The notes under the pieces: generated by a model
Told to the model about the DNA's origin: nothing
The model's database searches: none
Seen by the model: only the letters and a program-made list of their open reading frames with translations
Shown here: positions 61,728 through 64,000 of the stretch, in pieces
Position numbering within the stretch: the stretch's first letter is position 1
How the letters are laid out: the number at the start of each line of letters is the position of its first letter
Program-made: the position numbers and the translations under genes
NCBI RefSeq assembly: GCF_003073045.1
Contig: NC_037590.1
Location: 7,599,835 to 7,663,834 of the forward strand
DNA length: 64,000 nucleotides
Source: Pomacea canaliculata
Lineage: Eukaryota; Mollusca; Gastropoda; Architaenioglossa; Ampullariidae
Direction of reading: 5' to 3'

Positions 61728-63999
61728 GGTCAGTTATTCGATCGCCACCAAAAAAATCGCATCACGCGAGACGGCGAGAAGATTCGTCCATAAATGTGTC
61801 CGTCTGTGTTTTTAAATCGTAAAACAATACGCACGCTCAAGAAAGTGCTGGAAGACATCTTTTGTGATTTGTGAATGTGAGGCAGAGACAGACGCAACCA
61901 TAGACGGGGTGGCTTGGTGTGATTTGTGAATGTGAGACAGAGACAGACAGAACCATAGACAGCGTGGCTTGGTGTTGAGAACTCCCACACCAAGAAAGAC
62001 TGAGGAAGGAAGGCGAGGAATAGGTGATTAGTATGGTTGCAGACAGGATGGATGGAACGAATACTGGCAGAGAGAGAGAGAGAAAGAAAAGAAAGAAGAA
62101 TAGCGGTAATCTGAACGATAGATATTGTATTGCCTGTGGACTTTCTTTTTTGAAGTAAATGTGTGTTTTGCGTGTTTACATTGCCAGTGAGCAGGAAGAT
62201 ATTCACAGATTTCAGATGTAATATCCCTCCCTTCACACACACACACACTGCTTTACTCATTTCTTGCCCTGTTCTCTCATTCTCTCTCTCTCTGTGCGAT
62301 GGATGCTGAGGACAGACTTTGTCCTTCATGTCTTCACGGCATCTGCTACAAGAGAATAGCGAACAGACAAAGAGCTAAGAAAAGGAACACCATTTATTCA
62401 CTCCATTTAGTTAATTTGCGGTAATATATCTTGTTTCCTTTCTTTCATTTGACTATAATATTTTTTAGTTAAGCCGCACGTTTCCCATCTTCATTTAGTT
62501 TTCATTCATTCCTTAGCCTTGTCCTACTTTTGGTTTTTGCTTTTTTCAATCGACCCTGTTTACACTCCCGTTTCCCTCTTTGTTCTTCTTTCTTCGTTAT
62601 TCTATTCTTAATTTTTGTTTTGCTTGTTATTATTGTTTTTTTCTGCCGCCATCAGTTTAATAACCAGAGGTTGAACGAGAGAAGCGCGCTAGCTCAGAGT
62701 AGAGACAGCTTGAACCATCCCACCCTCCGTGAGACGAATTTACAGCCCAGACATCGTGAAAAATATGGCTACCCAGTTTTTTACGAGCCTTAGAAAATAA
62801 CATAAAAGGAACAGGGAAAGGGACAGACAAAGAAAAAAGGTATAGAGAAAGAGAAAACGGAGAGTAAAAACCGTCTTGTAATTACTACTACAATTTACAA
62901 TCTATTTGGAAGATGTTTCGGAGGGCGGTAGGATCAGGGATCGCCCATGTACGTGGAAAGATTCCTCAGCAAGTGAAATGTGCCCTGAAGTGTCTGGAAA
63001 CTATAAATGGGGAAACATAACCATTTTGGATCGCATGTCACGTGATATTTTAAATTGTCCATAATGTGTCACAGAAACTCTACTGGCGGCTGTTGTCAGT
63101 CCTTGTGGATTGTGTGTAAATGTCATCATGTGAGGTGAAGACATCAGACCCATGTCAAGCCTTTAACTGTTCAGCAAACTGCTTACAGGATGTCAAGCAC
63201 TGCTTACAGACCGTCAGCCATCTTGCAGGATGACAAGGATGACAGAAAGTTTATTTAAACTGCTCTGTCAGACACTTTCCACTTACTTCTGAATGTCAAA
63301 AATCTTTTCTTAAAATTCTCTATGTCCCACAGTTATTATCAAGGCTAAATATCAGAAATATTTGAACCCACGCAACCTGCATATCCCAGAATACCTTAGT
63401 TGTGTCGGCATATCATGACTTGCCCGAAGATGTCAGAAAGATAAGTTCTTTCGGTGACTAAAAATCGGTTTTCCTCGCCCTATTCTTACATTTTTCCAGT
63501 CATCCACAAACCAATAATCTTCCTGTATGATAATTGAATTCCAATTAATTTTTTAAGTATTTATTAGTTATAGAGCAGTAATTAAGACAGAAGTGGACAT
63601 CAAGACATCCCATGTATAAACTCAAACACTGCTAGCCAGGTTGTGGGTCGGGTGGAAGAATGAAAAGCACGTGCATATCAAGGGGAGGGAACTCAGGGTT
63701 GCTGACGGGAAGCAATCGTAAATTTCGTACGTGCACGTGCACTTTTCAGTTGGAAAACGGTCATCTCACTTGCTGCAAGTTCTCGTGATTTATCGTGATT
63801 TAACGTGAATTTTGCGAGATCTCACGATCACGTCTTTGGTAATTTATTCAAGGATCAGCATTTCCAGGCACTCGACATCTGCGAACAGCTTGTTTAAAGT
63901 AATTAAAACTCTGACAGGAATAGCAAAGGGTGCTTGCTCCATGCACCTGTTATTAATGGCGGCTGGTGTGGAGTCAGTTTTTATGACTGCATATCAAGC
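61728..63999. other. Right flank: possible 3' UTR and intergenic DNA
   Basis: Follows the last candidate exon of the unrecognised + strand gene. Contains a 55-bp tandem duplication (61864-61973), CT- and CA-rich simple sequence near 62235-62295 and repeated CGTGATTTA-type motifs near 63782-63830. No coding region is accepted; a 199-codon minus-strand frame at 61730-62329 overlaps the tandem duplication and simple repeats. Confidence 0.5.
61864..61973. repeat. 55-bp tandem duplication, two copies
   Basis: Copies at 61864-61918 and 61919-61973 start GTGATTTGTGAATGTGAG and end GTGGCTTGGT, differing at only a few positions, which suggests a recent origin. Confidence 0.9.
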
Positions 64000-64000
64000 G

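Noticed and set aside
61730..62329. 199-codon minus-strand open frame
   Set aside because: It spans a 55-bp tandem duplication and CT/CA simple repeats; the peptide repeats accordingly and has no family-like motif.

Overview
The window is metazoan genomic DNA, most likely from a mollusc. It has many small exons separated by AT-rich introns with GT..AG borders, poly(A) signals, abundant simple repeats, a pogo/Tigger-type DNA transposon remnant and a tandem array of C1q-domain genes. C1q expansion is typical of bivalves and gastropods. The species assignment is inference; no gene here fixes it.

Positions 1-28.9 kb hold four tandem, same-strand (+) paralogues, called here CadC1q-1 to CadC1q-4; copy 1 is cut by the left edge. 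Each encodes a secreted protein: signal peptide, four cadherin (EC) repeats (five in copy 2), a short exon with an R-X-R-R|S furin-type site, and a C-terminal C1q-like domain split over three exons. Exon lengths from the second-last EC repeats onward (73, 437, 139, 93 or 81, 152, 130, 143 bp) are shared by all four copies. I see no transmembrane or cytoplasmic segment. I do not know this cadherin-furin-C1q architecture as a described family, and it is the main discovery candidate. The furin-site exon keeps the reading frame only if its 5' splice site is G|GNAAGT (N = G, C, A, G in copies 1-4), so rare non-GT donors or an unseen exon must be involved.

Positions 30.1-44.2 kb hold two tandem eight-exon GH18 genes (+). 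The first has the full DxxDxDxE catalytic motif. The second has lost two of its acidic residues (D to A, E to Q) and should be a chitinase-like lectin. Neither has a chitin-binding CBM14 domain. Between them lies an 891-bp non-autonomous pogo/Tigger-like element with TA target duplications.

At 47.2-48.2 kb (minus strand) there is a dispanin (CD225) protein with a long Pro/Ser-rich N-terminus, possibly with an upstream 5' exon near 49.0 kb. From 49.6 to 61.7 kb (+) four exons with compatible phases appear to form the 3' end of a long-intron gene that I do not recognise. The rest of 53-64 kb is intron or intergenic DNA with microsatellites, a minisatellite, a tRNA-derived SINE and short tandem duplications.

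The cadherin-C1q and GH18/chi-lectin clusters are both secreted, carbohydrate- or ligand-binding families linked in invertebrates to immunity and extracellular matrix. Their adjacency may be chance.
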